Assembly: GCF_014650695.1 (NCBI RefSeq)
Contig: NZ_BMVL01000006.1
Location: 186,001 to 250,000 of the forward strand
Origin: Streptomyces avidinii
GTDB taxonomy: Bacteria > Actinomycetota > Actinomycetes > Streptomycetales > Streptomycetaceae
Direction: 5' to 3'
Length of the DNA: 64,000 nt
The position numbers were made by a program, and so were the translations under genes. Shown in pieces: positions 1 to 8,167 of the stretch (positions are counted from its first letter, which is position 1; each line of letters begins with the position of its first letter). Under the pieces are notes generated by a model that did not search any database, was not told where the DNA came from, and saw only the letters and a program-made list of their open reading frames with translations.

Positions 1-208
1 ACTGGTCCCGGACGGAGCCGGTTCGACGATGACGCACGACTGCTCGACCCTCGGTGGCAACAGCGGTTCGCCGGTCTTCGACCTCGCCGACCACCGGGTG
101 CTCGGCCTGCACTTCGGCGGCAGGTTCCGCTCCGGCAACTTCGCGGTGCCGCTGTTCCAGCTGACCGACGACCCCCTGCTGGCGCGGGCGGAGGTCAACT
201 GGGTGTAG
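1..208 (+). CDS. Trypsin/chymotrypsin-fold serine protease, C-terminal end (5' part outside window)
   Basis: The last 68 codons of a gene entering from the left edge. They contain the nucleophile motif GGNSGSPV, and the next strand carries GLHFGG, as in chymotrypsin-fold (S1-type) proteases after the active-site serine. The frame ends at TAG 206-208. His and Asp of the triad, and any signal peptide, lie outside the window. The substrate cannot be inferred. Trypsin-like domains in Streptomyces are either secreted proteases or intracellular domains of conflict proteins, and this fragment does not separate the two. Confidence 0.75.
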   Translation, partial: LVPDGAGSTMTHDCSTLGGNSGSPVFDLADHRVLGLHFGGRFRSGNFAVPLFQLTDDPLLARAEVNWV

Positions 209-313
209 CGGGCGGTGGGACCCCCCGTGATGCGGTCGTCACCGGCTACGCCCGATGCGGCGGCCTTGGAGCCCGAGCCCGCCGCATCGGCACCATTCGT
301 CCGCAGGCGTGGC

Positions 314-1822
314 TCAGTGCTCGCAGAGGGAGAATTCCCGTTCGTAGAGCTGCTCGTTGTGTTCGTCGACGAAGAACTTGCGTTCCTGCATGAGTTCTTC
401 GCGGTAGCTCTTGGCCTGTTCAAGCGTCATGGTCGAGGCGTCGGACCACGGTTGCTGCGGCGGCACATCGGAAGTCGAGACGATGCTTTCCGACGGGTCG
501 ACCAGGAAGAACGCAAGAATTTTGCGGTGCCCCGGGCGGGTGGGATCCGTGAGGCGGAATGAGTCGACGCGGTGTTGCAGGACGTTCGGGAACGCCAGGC
601 ACCGTCCCGCCGACGTCGATGTCGATCCCAGCATCTGATTCAGTGCGTCTTCGTCCTCCAGGCCATAGACCTCACGCAGACCGTCGTCGTCGTTCTGTTC
701 GTAGTCCGGGTCGTCGAGTGCCGCCCGGAATCCCAGCCGGCTCTCGGTGATGTTCTCGCTGTCCCAGTAGTAGATGCCGGTCGAGACGATCCGCTCGTTC
801 AACATCCCCTCGACATGCCAGGAGCCGCCTGCGTACTCGGGCTTGTCCGGGGTGAGATGAACGGTGGCGAGCTTGACGATCACCTGAAGGCGGCGGCCGC
901 GCAGGTCGACCCGGGCAGACTCTTCGGGCAACTCGGGCGGGGTGAAGACCGGGGCGTCCGGAATGACCGGGCGGCGGTTTTCCCACCAGTGGTCGTGGGC
1001 CTCTCCCCACGCCCGGAGGGCTTCTGCGTAGGCACCGTCATCGCTGTAGGAGGTCTTGCTCGGATACTTCGGCTTCGAGTCGTACCAGCCGTAAGGATCG
1101 ACCTCGATCCGCGGGGGTCGCGGATGACGCAGATCGGTGAGCACGTTCTCCAGCAGCGGGCGGAAGCGGGCGAACAGGTCCGGCAGCACGGAAGCCAGCT
1201 CGTGATGAGTCTCGGGGTGGACGTTGTTGACGTACGAACGGAAGGCGACATCGCCGTTGTCATTGACGTCGACGTCCGTGGGAAGCCATTGGAACTTCTC
1301 CGAGAACTCGTACTTCGAGTAGCGGTTGGTCGGGTTCCGCCAAGCCCTCTCGGGCGCGCCGCTCACTTCTCTGACCAGGCAGAACAGTGAGGGATGAACC
1401 AGATCCAGTACCTGGTCGTCGGATCCGGGATGCCAGTCCTGTTCTGCTGCGGGGACCTCTTCCAGAACCCGGACCGCCTCGCGCAACCGGGACCTGAGCT
1501 TGTCGTCGACCAGCGCGTCCGAGTGCCACACACCGTCGACGGCGGATACCTCGATGCCCGTTCGTCCGTCGCGCAACGCGGCGTAATGCTGAAGTTCGGC
1601 AAGCACGTAGCGAACCTGCGCTTCAGTGAGGCCCTGGGCAACCGCTTCTTGCGTCCACCTGGCGACGATTTCGGCATCGTTCATCTTGTCGAACCAACCG
1701 GGCTTCGCCCGAATGAGCGCGCTGCACTGCATCATCTGAAGTTCCCGCAGCGTTCGGGGTGTCGCGAACGATATGGAACGGGAAGCATGAAAGGGCAGCG
1801 GGAAGGCAGACAGGCCGGTCAA
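314..1822 (-). CDS. DUF4246 family protein, probable Fe(II)/2-oxoglutarate-type oxygenase fold
   Basis: A 502-residue protein that I recognise as DUF4246, a family shared by fungi and some actinomycetes, from the core GGSWHVEGM, then YYWDSENI, then LQHRV and GHRKILAF. No function is established to my knowledge. The spacing H336-x-E338, H417, R433 looks like the metal triad and 2-oxoglutarate-binding arginine of a double-stranded beta-helix dioxygenase; this is my inference. The listed start is TTG, preceded by AAGGA. Internal ATG codons about 30 residues in are a plausible alternative because the first 30 residues look poorly conserved. It stands alone, with a long non-coding stretch upstream. 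Confidence 0.8.
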   Translation of the reverse strand: MTGLSAFPLPFHASRSISFATPRTLRELQMMQCSALIRAKPGWFDKMNDAEIVARWTQEAVAQGLTEAQVRYVLAELQHYAALRDGRTGIEVSAVDGVWHSDALVDDKLRSRLREAVRVLEEVPAAEQDWHPGSDDQVLDLVHPSLFCLVREVSGAPERAWRNPTNRYSKYEFSEKFQWLPTDVDVNDNGDVAFRSYVNNVHPETHHELASVLPDLFARFRPLLENVLTDLRHPRPPRIEVDPYGWYDSKPKYPSKTSYSDDGAYAEALRAWGEAHDHWWENRRPVIPDAPVFTPPELPEESARVDLRGRRLQVIVKLATVHLTPDKPEYAGGSWHVEGMLNERIVSTGIYYWDSENITESRLGFRAALDDPDYEQNDDDGLREVYGLEDEDALNQMLGSTSTSAGRCLAFPNVLQHRVDSFRLTDPTRPGHRKILAFFLVDPSESIVSTSDVPPQQPWSDASTMTLEQAKSYREELMQERKFFVDEHNEQLYEREFSLCEH

Positions 1823-2469
1823 TTCTCTTGGTCCTTGCAGTCGGTCGGTGTGTGGTGGCGGGAAGGATACTTCAGCAGACTGACACCGCCGCCGTGGTCC
1901 CTGCCCCGCCGGTCCGGGAGCCGGGGTTCGACGTCGTCACGAGGTGTCCGGTTCGGCGCTGCAACGCCTCCAAGCCGGGTTGTGCGCTGTCGGGCGGTCC
2001 GCGGGAAGTGCCCAGCAGTGGGTCCGGGCCGATTCGTCGAGTTCCGCGGCGACCGGATCAGCGGTATCGCGGCTCACCGTGATACCGACCGCCTCTTCCC
2101 CCTCTTCGGTCTGCCGGACCGTCTGCGCGAGGTGACCTCCAGGTACTGAGCCGCGAGCTCGCTGCTCTCCCCTGAGCGGGCACCTGGGCGGAGCCGATGC
2201 GTAATCTCACCTGCCCTGCCGACCCGCCCGCGGGCACCGGCCGGGGGCCCAGTAGCGTCCCCTGCAACGAGGGGCGCGGCCCACTGTGGGAGCACCACGA
2301 GGGGCTACCTCTACGAAGAGCTGAAGCCGACGGAGCACCGCTTCGAGACGGCCGACCAGACCCTCGGAGCGTCCCGGCGCTGACGCCGTCCGGCCTGGCT
2401 CAAGGCCGGGCCCCCAAACCCCGCGGGACTTCACCGTCTCTGCGACGGGCTCCGCACAACAGCCTTCGC
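1823..2469. other. Gene-poor stretch with possible gene remnants
   Basis: No intact gene could be supported. Two short plus-strand reading ends look coding. One ends at 2149 (FVEFRGDRI then a DT..L..L.GLP pattern), faintly like the last strand of a SnoaL-type domain. The other ends at 2383 (YEELKPTEHRFETADQ). Neither has a recognisable start or family, so they may be 3' remnants. Confidence 0.3.
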
Positions 2470-2508
2470 GGTGGTGCTGCTCGGCACCGGGTGTCGAGCA
2501 GCACCACC
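2470..2508 (-). terminator. Terminator hairpin downstream of DoxX-like gene
   Basis: A perfect 14-bp stem (arm GGTGGTGCTGCTCG and its complement) with an 11-nt loop, starting 10 bp beyond the stop codon of the minus-strand gene at 2519. It has no U-tract, as is usual in Streptomyces. Confidence 0.75.
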
Positions 2509-2518
2509 ACCAACATCA

Positions 2519-2953
2519 TCAGTGGTGTCCGTTCACACCGTCCGCGATGAGGGAGACCCCGATGCCCAGCAGCCAAACGTCCTTGGCCAGCGCGATCCCC
2601 TGCTCTGTGGGACGCAGGCTGCCCTCTTCCCGCATCCCCGGCGTACGCAGGTAGAGCCCCAGCGTGCCGACGGAGAAGGCGGTCAGTGCAGCTCCGGCGA
2701 CAGCGGCAGGGACGACCGGCACGAGCAGCGCAGCGGCGATGGCGAACTCGCCGGCGGAGAGCAACCGGACGAATTTCTGGGCGTCTTGCTTGCCCAGGAA
2801 CGGGTAGGTAGTGGCGGCGAATTGCTGCAGCCCCTCAGCGGTCGCCTCGTCCGCGCGGACCTTCGACAGAGCGGAGTTCAGAAAGAACGTCCCGGCCGTC
2901 AGCCTCAGCGGAAGTTGCCTCGCTACGGAACCCCATGCCGAACAGGAAGCCAT
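2519..2953 (-). CDS. DoxX-like small integral membrane protein
   Basis: A 144-residue protein with four hydrophobic segments: around residues 12-25, 62-80 (IAAALLVPVVPAAVAGAAL), 82-95 and 120-135. This layout and length fit the DoxX/DUF4267-like membrane family. The start at 2953 is chosen because GGGAGG lies 6-11 bases upstream; a longer in-frame reading has no such site. It is monocistronic, ends at a strong hairpin and is divergent from the Imm7 gene at 3077. Catalytic or transport activity is unknown. The family is often linked to thiol or oxidative stress, but nothing here shows that. Confidence 0.7.
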   Translation of the reverse strand: MASCSAWGSVARQLPLRLTAGTFFLNSALSKVRADEATAEGLQQFAATTYPFLGKQDAQKFVRLLSAGEFAIAAALLVPVVPAAVAGAALTAFSVGTLGLYLRTPGMREEGSLRPTEQGIALAKDVWLLGIGVSLIADGVNGHH

Positions 2954-3076
2954 GCGGAACCTCCCAACATCGACCCCACCTACCACCCTGGCACGTCCTC
3001 GGACCATGTCAAACGGGCGTCGCCCCCGGGCGGGCGGCCCGTCGGCCGTGGCGGCGCAGCTCGATAGGGTCGCGGC

Positions 3077-3472
3077 ATGTTTGAGTACCACGGGTGGATC
3101 ACGGTTCATGAAAGTGCCATGGACGACGATCCCGACCGGCTGGCGGAGATCGTCGAGGGGCTTCGGCGCCGCATCGACGGGATCGCCAGTCCCTGTCTGC
3201 TCGACCTCCGGTGGATGAACGGTGAGGCCTTCGTGCACATCGGGGGCTTCGCCAACCACGCCCACTCCTCTGCCGAGGTCCTCGACCTGTTCCGGCACGT
3301 CGGCGAGATCGCCCCCGGCTCGTACGGGCTGCTTCACGTGCGCGACGACGAGGATCCCGGGCACGAGAACGAGGTCCGGGTGCTTCGGATGGTCCGCGGG
3401 ATCGTCACCCGGCACACCGAGTCGGCGATGTCGCCGTGCATCCCCGTACTGGAGGACCCCTACGAGGGATGA
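3077..3472 (+). CDS. Imm7-family immunity protein (orphan)
   Basis: A 131-residue acidic cytoplasmic protein starting MFEYHGWITV, with LLDLRWMNGE and HVRDDEDPG. This pattern is typical of the Imm7 family of polymorphic-toxin immunity proteins, which bind and neutralise a cognate toxin domain. No toxin gene with secretion signals or repeats is adjacent; the flanking genes encode a DoxX-like membrane protein and, convergently, a saccharopine-dehydrogenase-like enzyme. It may therefore protect against toxins delivered by other strains. The ribosome-binding site is weak. Confidence 0.75.
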   Translation: MFEYHGWITVHESAMDDDPDRLAEIVEGLRRRIDGIASPCLLDLRWMNGEAFVHIGGFANHAHSSAEVLDLFRHVGEIAPGSYGLLHVRDDEDPGHENEVRVLRMVRGIVTRHTESAMSPCIPVLEDPYEG

Positions 3473-3539
3473 CGGACGCACCGGCGGCCTGAGGGACGGC
3501 GTGCACGCCGTGTTGCCGCCCCTGCGGAGCGCCCGGTGG

Positions 3540-4790
3540 TCAGCGGCCCGCGGCCCCGGCCCCGTTGCCCTGTTCGCGCATGCCCCACGGGGAACCGTAC
3601 GCGGTGAGCAGGTCGAGGAAGGGCTGCGGCGGCAGTGCCTCGGGGCCCAGGACGCCGGACTGCGCCCACACGCCGGTGGCGAGGAGTTCGAGGGCCACCA
3701 CCGGGTTGACGGCGGTCTGCCAGACGACGGCCTGGGAGCCGTACTCGGCCATCGACCACTGGTTGTCGACCACGTGGTAGAGGTAGACCTCGCGGGGCAG
3801 GCCGTCCTTGGTGCCCTTGACCCAGGTGCCGGCGCAGGTCTTGCCGGTCATGCGGTCCCCGAGCGTCGCCGGGTCGGGCAGGCAGGCGGCGACCACGTCG
3901 CGGGGCGAGATGCGGACCTCGCTGCCGTCCTCGCCTCGGACCGCGACCCGGTCGGTGGAGTCCAGGCCCAGGGCGTGCAGGGTCTTGAGCTTGCCGATGA
4001 AGTCGTCGCCGAGGCCGTACTTGAAGGTGACCCGGCGTGCCCCGACCCAGCGCGGGATCAACAGGACTTCCTCGTGTTCGACGTTGACGCACTCGACGGG
4101 GCCGATGCCCTCGGGGAAGTCGAAGACCTCCGGCTCGCTGAAGGGCTCGGTGGTGAACCAGCCGCGCTCGCGCTCGTAGACCACGGGTGGGTTGAGGCAC
4201 TCCTCGATCGTGGTCCAGATGTTGAAGGAGGGGGCGAAGTCATAGCCCTCGACGGTCAGGTCGGCGCCGTCGCGGATGCCGATCTCCTCGATCTCGTCGA
4301 AGAGCCGGTCCGCCGCGTAGCGGGCGAAGACGTCCGAGAGGCCGGGCTCGACGCCCATGCCGACGAGGGCGAGACGGCCCGACTTCTCCCATTCCTCGGC
4401 CCGTTCGAACTGCTCGTCACCGAGCTTCACCCCGCATTCGCGGTGCGGGTGGTCGGCGTGCGGGCGGGAGAGGGACATGGCCATGTCGACGTAGTGGCTG
4501 CCCGCCGCCAGTGCGGCGTTGAACAGCGGCATCACGAACCGCGGGTCGGTGGCGTTCATCAGGACGTCGCAGCCGCGCTCGGCGAGCAGGCTCGTGACGG
4601 CCGCTTCGTCGGAGGCGTCGATGCGGCAGGCGCTGAAGCGCTGCTCCTCGCCGCGGAGGGCCGCGACGGCGGCCTCGGCGCGGGCCGGGTCGTAGTCGGC
4701 GACGACGAAGTGGTCGAAGAAGTCGCGGCGGGCGGCGATCTTGGTGATCGCGCTCCCGACACCGCCGGCTCCCACAAGCAGAACACGCAT
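3540..4790 (-). CDS. Saccharopine dehydrogenase-family NAD(P)-dependent oxidoreductase
   Basis: 416 residues. The Rossmann motif VLLVGAGGVGSA is at residues 3-14, followed by an acidic end of beta-2 (VADYDPARA) typical of NAD binding. The rest has the saccharopine-dehydrogenase layout, including YVDMA, VGMGVEPGLSDVFA and a C-terminal domain with DRMTGKTCAGTW. The family includes saccharopine and carboxynorspermidine dehydrogenases, so the substrate is probably an amino-acid-derived imine or amine but is not resolved. The start at 4790 follows GAAAGGA. It is divergent from the TetR gene at 4894, with a perfect palindrome (4809-4824) 19 bp upstream of its start codon, so control by that regulator is likely. 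Confidence 0.85.
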   Translation of the reverse strand: MRVLLVGAGGVGSAITKIAARRDFFDHFVVADYDPARAEAAVAALRGEEQRFSACRIDASDEAAVTSLLAERGCDVLMNATDPRFVMPLFNAALAAGSHYVDMAMSLSRPHADHPHRECGVKLGDEQFERAEEWEKSGRLALVGMGVEPGLSDVFARYAADRLFDEIEEIGIRDGADLTVEGYDFAPSFNIWTTIEECLNPPVVYERERGWFTTEPFSEPEVFDFPEGIGPVECVNVEHEEVLLIPRWVGARRVTFKYGLGDDFIGKLKTLHALGLDSTDRVAVRGEDGSEVRISPRDVVAACLPDPATLGDRMTGKTCAGTWVKGTKDGLPREVYLYHVVDNQWSMAEYGSQAVVWQTAVNPVVALELLATGVWAQSGVLGPEALPPQPFLDLLTAYGSPWGMREQGNGAGAAGR

Positions 4791-4808
4791 GGCGAGGTCC
4801 TTTCTCTG

Positions 4809-4824
4809 TGAGGCGTGCGCCTCA
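4809..4824. promoter_or_regulatory. Candidate TetR operator
   Basis: TGAGGCGTGCGCCTCA, a perfect inverted repeat of 7-bp arms with a 2-bp centre, in the roughly 100-bp space between the divergent saccharopine-dehydrogenase-like and TetR genes. A second, weaker dyad (ATGC-N5-GCAT) lies at about 4862-4874, near the presumed TetR promoter. Confidence 0.55.
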
Positions 4825-4893
4825 GGGGGCTGATGCAACCCGCCGTCCCGAGTTAAGGTCAATGCTGTTGGCATAAGGATGGGAGGTCGGGCG

Positions 4894-5652
4894 ATGGCGA
4901 AGGACGTGGTTCCGGAGGAGGCCCGCAGGCGGCGGCGCCCGACCCGGCAGGGGACGGTGCTCTCCGAGCGGCTGATCGTCGAGACGGCCCTGCGGATGGT
5001 GCGCGAGCACGGGAGTGCGGGCCTGTCCGCCCGGCGACTGGGCGCCGCTCTGGGGGCGGACCCCAGCACCCTGTACCGGTACTTCGACGGCATGGACGGA
5101 CTGACCCTGGCCATCGGCGAGGAGCTGATCGGGCGGGCGCTCGCGGGTTGGGCCCCCACCGGGCGGTGGCGCGACGACCTCCGCTCGCTCGGGCTCCGCA
5201 TTCACGGCGCCTACCTCGCCCACCCCCAGGCCGCACTGCTGACCGCGAGCCGGGTGACCGGCCGGCCGCGGGAGATCGCGACCGACGAGGCGATCCTCGG
5301 CAGCCTGCGCGGCGCGGGGTTCCCCGATGCGGACGCGGTGCGGATCTACCACGCCTACATCGACCAGGCCCTGGCCTTCGCCGCGCTCGACGCGGGCTCC
5401 CTCGCACTGACCGACAAGGCGCGCGAGTCGGACGAGGAGCGGTGGGAGTCGACGTACGCCCGGCTGCCGGCCGACGCGTACCCGAACATCGCGGCCACGG
5501 CCGGGCTGCTCGCCGCCCGGATGCCGCACAGCGCGTACCCGGTCGCGCTGGAGATGCTGCTGGACACCGCCGAGCGGCAGCTGGCGGACGCGGCCGGGGG
5601 CTCCGGCGGCACGGCGGGTGCCGGCGGCGGGGGCACGGGCCGGCGCCGCTGA
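4894..5652 (+). CDS. TetR/AcrR-family transcriptional regulator
   Basis: 252 residues. The N-terminal helix-turn-helix (about residues 17-65) contains LSARRLGAALGADPSTLYRYF, the usual TetR recognition region. The remainder is a helical ligand-binding domain ending in a Gly-rich tail. ATG 4894 is chosen over ATG 4879 because GGGAGG (4881-4886) sits 7-8 bases before it. The gene is divergently transcribed from the oxidoreductase at 4790, which it probably controls through the palindrome between them. The ligand is unknown. Confidence 0.85.
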   Translation: MAKDVVPEEARRRRRPTRQGTVLSERLIVETALRMVREHGSAGLSARRLGAALGADPSTLYRYFDGMDGLTLAIGEELIGRALAGWAPTGRWRDDLRSLGLRIHGAYLAHPQAALLTASRVTGRPREIATDEAILGSLRGAGFPDADAVRIYHAYIDQALAFAALDAGSLALTDKARESDEERWESTYARLPADAYPNIAATAGLLAARMPHSAYPVALEMLLDTAERQLADAAGGSGGTAGAGGGGTGRRR

Positions 5653-5922
5653 TCCGACCGCGAACACGCTGGTCCGCCAGTCGCTCACCGTGCTGGTGAT
5701 CGTGATGAGGGCGGCGCCGTGCGTCCGGGACACGCAGGCCGCGGCGCGACTGCAGAACGTCCTCGTGCCGGTGATGCTCGCCCGGCGCGCGGCGTCCGGG
5801 GGCGTTCTGGGCCGAGCGCCCGACCGCGGACGAGGGGCCCGCGGACCGTACGACCTCGGGCGGGCGGGAGGTGTGCGCGGTGCCCGGCCCGATTGTCAGT
5901 GCCTCGCGAGAGGATCACTGAC

Positions 5923-8004
5923 ATGACGAACCTTTCCGCCGTTCAGGCGCTGTCCAGCATGCCCGGCCTCCCCGTCCTGTCCGGCCGCTCCGACTACGAG
6001 GCCGCGCTCGAGCGCCTGCGCGCGGCCTCGGGGGCGTACTACGCCGACGGCGACAGCGCGATGGACGATGCGACGTACGACCAGCTGCGGCTCGCCGTGC
6101 TGGCATGGGAGACGGAGCACCCCGACGAGGTCGTCGCCGACTCCCCCACCGGGCAGGTCGGTGACGGCGCGGCCCCGGTCGGGGACATCGCGCACACCAC
6201 CCGGCTGCTCAGCCTGGACAACGTGTTCAACGCCGACGGCCTGGTGGCGTGGGGCGAGTCCCTGCAGCGCCGGCTGGGCCATGAGCCGGTCGGCGGGTTC
6301 ACCGTCGAGCCGAAGCTGGACGGCGCGGCCGTGGCGGCCCGCTACCAGGCCGGGCGGCTGGTGCAGATCATCACCCGGGGCGACGGCAGCAGCGGTGAGG
6401 ACGTCAGCCACGTCATCGGGCAGATCGAGGGCCTGCCCGAGCAACTGCCGGTGGCGGCCACCTTCGAGGTGCGCGGCGAGGTGCTGTTCACCCAGGAGCA
6501 GTTCGAGGCGGCGAACGAGGTCCGCACCGCACACGGCGCGCAGGTCTTCGCCAACCCCCGCAACGGCACGGCCGGCACGCTGAGGGCGAAGGACCGCCCG
6601 TACCGGCTGATGATGACGTGTCGGACGTACGGCGCGGTCGAACTGGACGGGGAAGCGTTCCTGCCCGCCGGAGCCACGCACGCCGAGGTGCTGGCCGCGG
6701 TCGCGCGGGCGGGCGTACGGACGACCGCGGACACCCCGGCCGGGCTGCACGTGGTCGCCACACTCGCCGAGGCCCAGCAGCGGGTGGACGAGATCGCCGC
6801 TCTGCGCCCCGGGCTGCCGTTCGGGATCGACGGGGTCGTCATCAAGGTCAACGACGCGGCCGAGCAGGAGGCGGCGGGCCTGGGCAATCGCTTCCCCTAC
6901 TTCGCCGTCGCCTTCAAGCTCCCTGCCGTCGAACGGCAGACCGTCCTGGAGGACGTGGTGTGGGAGGTCGGCCGGACCGGAGTGCTCGCCCCGACCGCGA
7001 TACTCGCCCCGGTGCTGATCGACGGGTCCACGGTGACCCGGGCCACGCTGCACAACCCGGCCGACATCCGGCGCCGGGACCTCCACCTGGGCGACACGGT
7101 GACGGTCTACAAGGCGGGCGACATCATCCCGCGCGTCCAGGCGGCCGTGGTGCCGCTCCGCCCGGCGGGAGCGGTGGAGGTACCGCTTCCTCAGGAGTGC
7201 CCGAGCTGCGGCGGGGAGATCAACAAGACGCAGGAGCGGTGGCGCTGCGCCAAGGGCGCGGCCTGCGCCCTCCCTGCGCTCATCGAGTACGCCGCCGGGC
7301 GCGAGATGCTCGACATCGACGGGCTCGGCAGAACGTACGTCAAGGCCCTGGTCGATGCCGGTGACGTCACGGACGTCGCCGACCTGTTCGGCCTGTCCCT
7401 GGAGCAGCTCACCACCGCCTCCGGGAGCTCCAAGCGGGCCGCGAAGCTCGCGGAGCAGATCGAGGCGGCGAAGGCCCGGCCGCTGAACCGGGTGGTCTGC
7501 GCACTGGGCGTTCTGGGGACCGGACGCAGCATCTCGCGCCGTATCGCCCGGCACTTCGGCACGATGGAGGCCGTCCGCGGGGCCGATGCCCTGGCGATGC
7601 AGGCGGTGGACGGCATCGGACCGGAGAAGGCGCCGGTGATCGTCGAGCAGATCGCCGCGCTGGCCCCGGTGATCGACAAGCTCGCCGCGGCGGGGGTCAA
7701 CATGACCGAGCCCCAGGACACGTCTGCGGCAAAGGAGTCGGGGCCGCTCGCGGGCAAGGTCGTGGTGGTGACCGGCAAGATGACCGGTGCCCTGGAGGGC
7801 CGGGGGCGGGACGCCATGAACGTCCTGATCGAGAAGGCGGGCGGGCGCGCGGGCAGCAGCGTCAGCCCGAAGACCTCGATCCTGGTCTCCGCACCGTCGG
7901 CCGGGGGCAAGCCGAGCTCGAAGGCGGTCAAGGCGGCCGAACTCGGCGTCGAGGTCCTCGCTCCGGAGGCCTTCGCCGAGCTGGTCGCCGATTTCCTGGC
8001 CTGA
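5923..8004 (+). CDS. ligA: NAD+-dependent DNA ligase, secondary LigA-type paralogue
   Basis: 693 residues with the full LigA order: N-terminal NAD+-binding Ia-like region, nucleotidyltransferase with adenylated lysine K131 in the motif EPKLDG, TRGDG and GEDV, VRGEV, IDGVVIK, AFKLP, an OB fold, a Cys4 zinc site (C426, C429, C442, C448), helix-hairpin-helix repeats and a BRCT domain from about residue 606. It seals nicks in duplex DNA using NAD+. Several motifs differ slightly from the housekeeping enzyme (AFKLP instead of the usual YKFP form), and the context lacks the housekeeping gatCA genes, so I read it as an additional ligase. The start follows GAGAGGA (5908-5914). Confidence 0.88.
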   Translation: MTNLSAVQALSSMPGLPVLSGRSDYEAALERLRAASGAYYADGDSAMDDATYDQLRLAVLAWETEHPDEVVADSPTGQVGDGAAPVGDIAHTTRLLSLDNVFNADGLVAWGESLQRRLGHEPVGGFTVEPKLDGAAVAARYQAGRLVQIITRGDGSSGEDVSHVIGQIEGLPEQLPVAATFEVRGEVLFTQEQFEAANEVRTAHGAQVFANPRNGTAGTLRAKDRPYRLMMTCRTYGAVELDGEAFLPAGATHAEVLAAVARAGVRTTADTPAGLHVVATLAEAQQRVDEIAALRPGLPFGIDGVVIKVNDAAEQEAAGLGNRFPYFAVAFKLPAVERQTVLEDVVWEVGRTGVLAPTAILAPVLIDGSTVTRATLHNPADIRRRDLHLGDTVTVYKAGDIIPRVQAAVVPLRPAGAVEVPLPQECPSCGGEINKTQERWRCAKGAACALPALIEYAAGREMLDIDGLGRTYVKALVDAGDVTDVADLFGLSLEQLTTASGSSKRAAKLAEQIEAAKARPLNRVVCALGVLGTGRSISRRIARHFGTMEAVRGADALAMQAVDGIGPEKAPVIVEQIAALAPVIDKLAAAGVNMTEPQDTSAAKESGPLAGKVVVVTGKMTGALEGRGRDAMNVLIEKAGGRAGSSVSPKTSILVSAPSAGGKPSSKAVKAAELGVEVLAPEAFAELVADFLA

Positions 8005-8033
8005 CGGGGTAGCGGGGCCGGCGGCCATGCGAA

Positions 8034-8076
8034 AGGCCTCCGGCCGTCCCGCGTTCAGGCGGGGCGGCCGAAGGCC
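8034..8076. terminator. Bidirectional terminator between ligase and TerD-related gene
   Basis: A 19-bp stem with two mismatches (left arm from AGGCCTCCGGCCG, right arm ending CCGAAGGCCT) and a short loop, between two convergent genes. Confidence 0.75.
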
Positions 8077-8167
8077 TCAAGTCGGCGGCGAGGAAAGCGA
8101 AGGGACTAGTTTCAAGGAGTTTTGAGAAGGAAGCCCCTTCATGGCCTCGCCACGGCCACGTTAACAG

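Noticed and set aside
5896..8028. 710-codon minus-strand frame opposite the ligase
   Set aside because: Mirror frame of a gene with complete catalytic motifs; no start context or domain.
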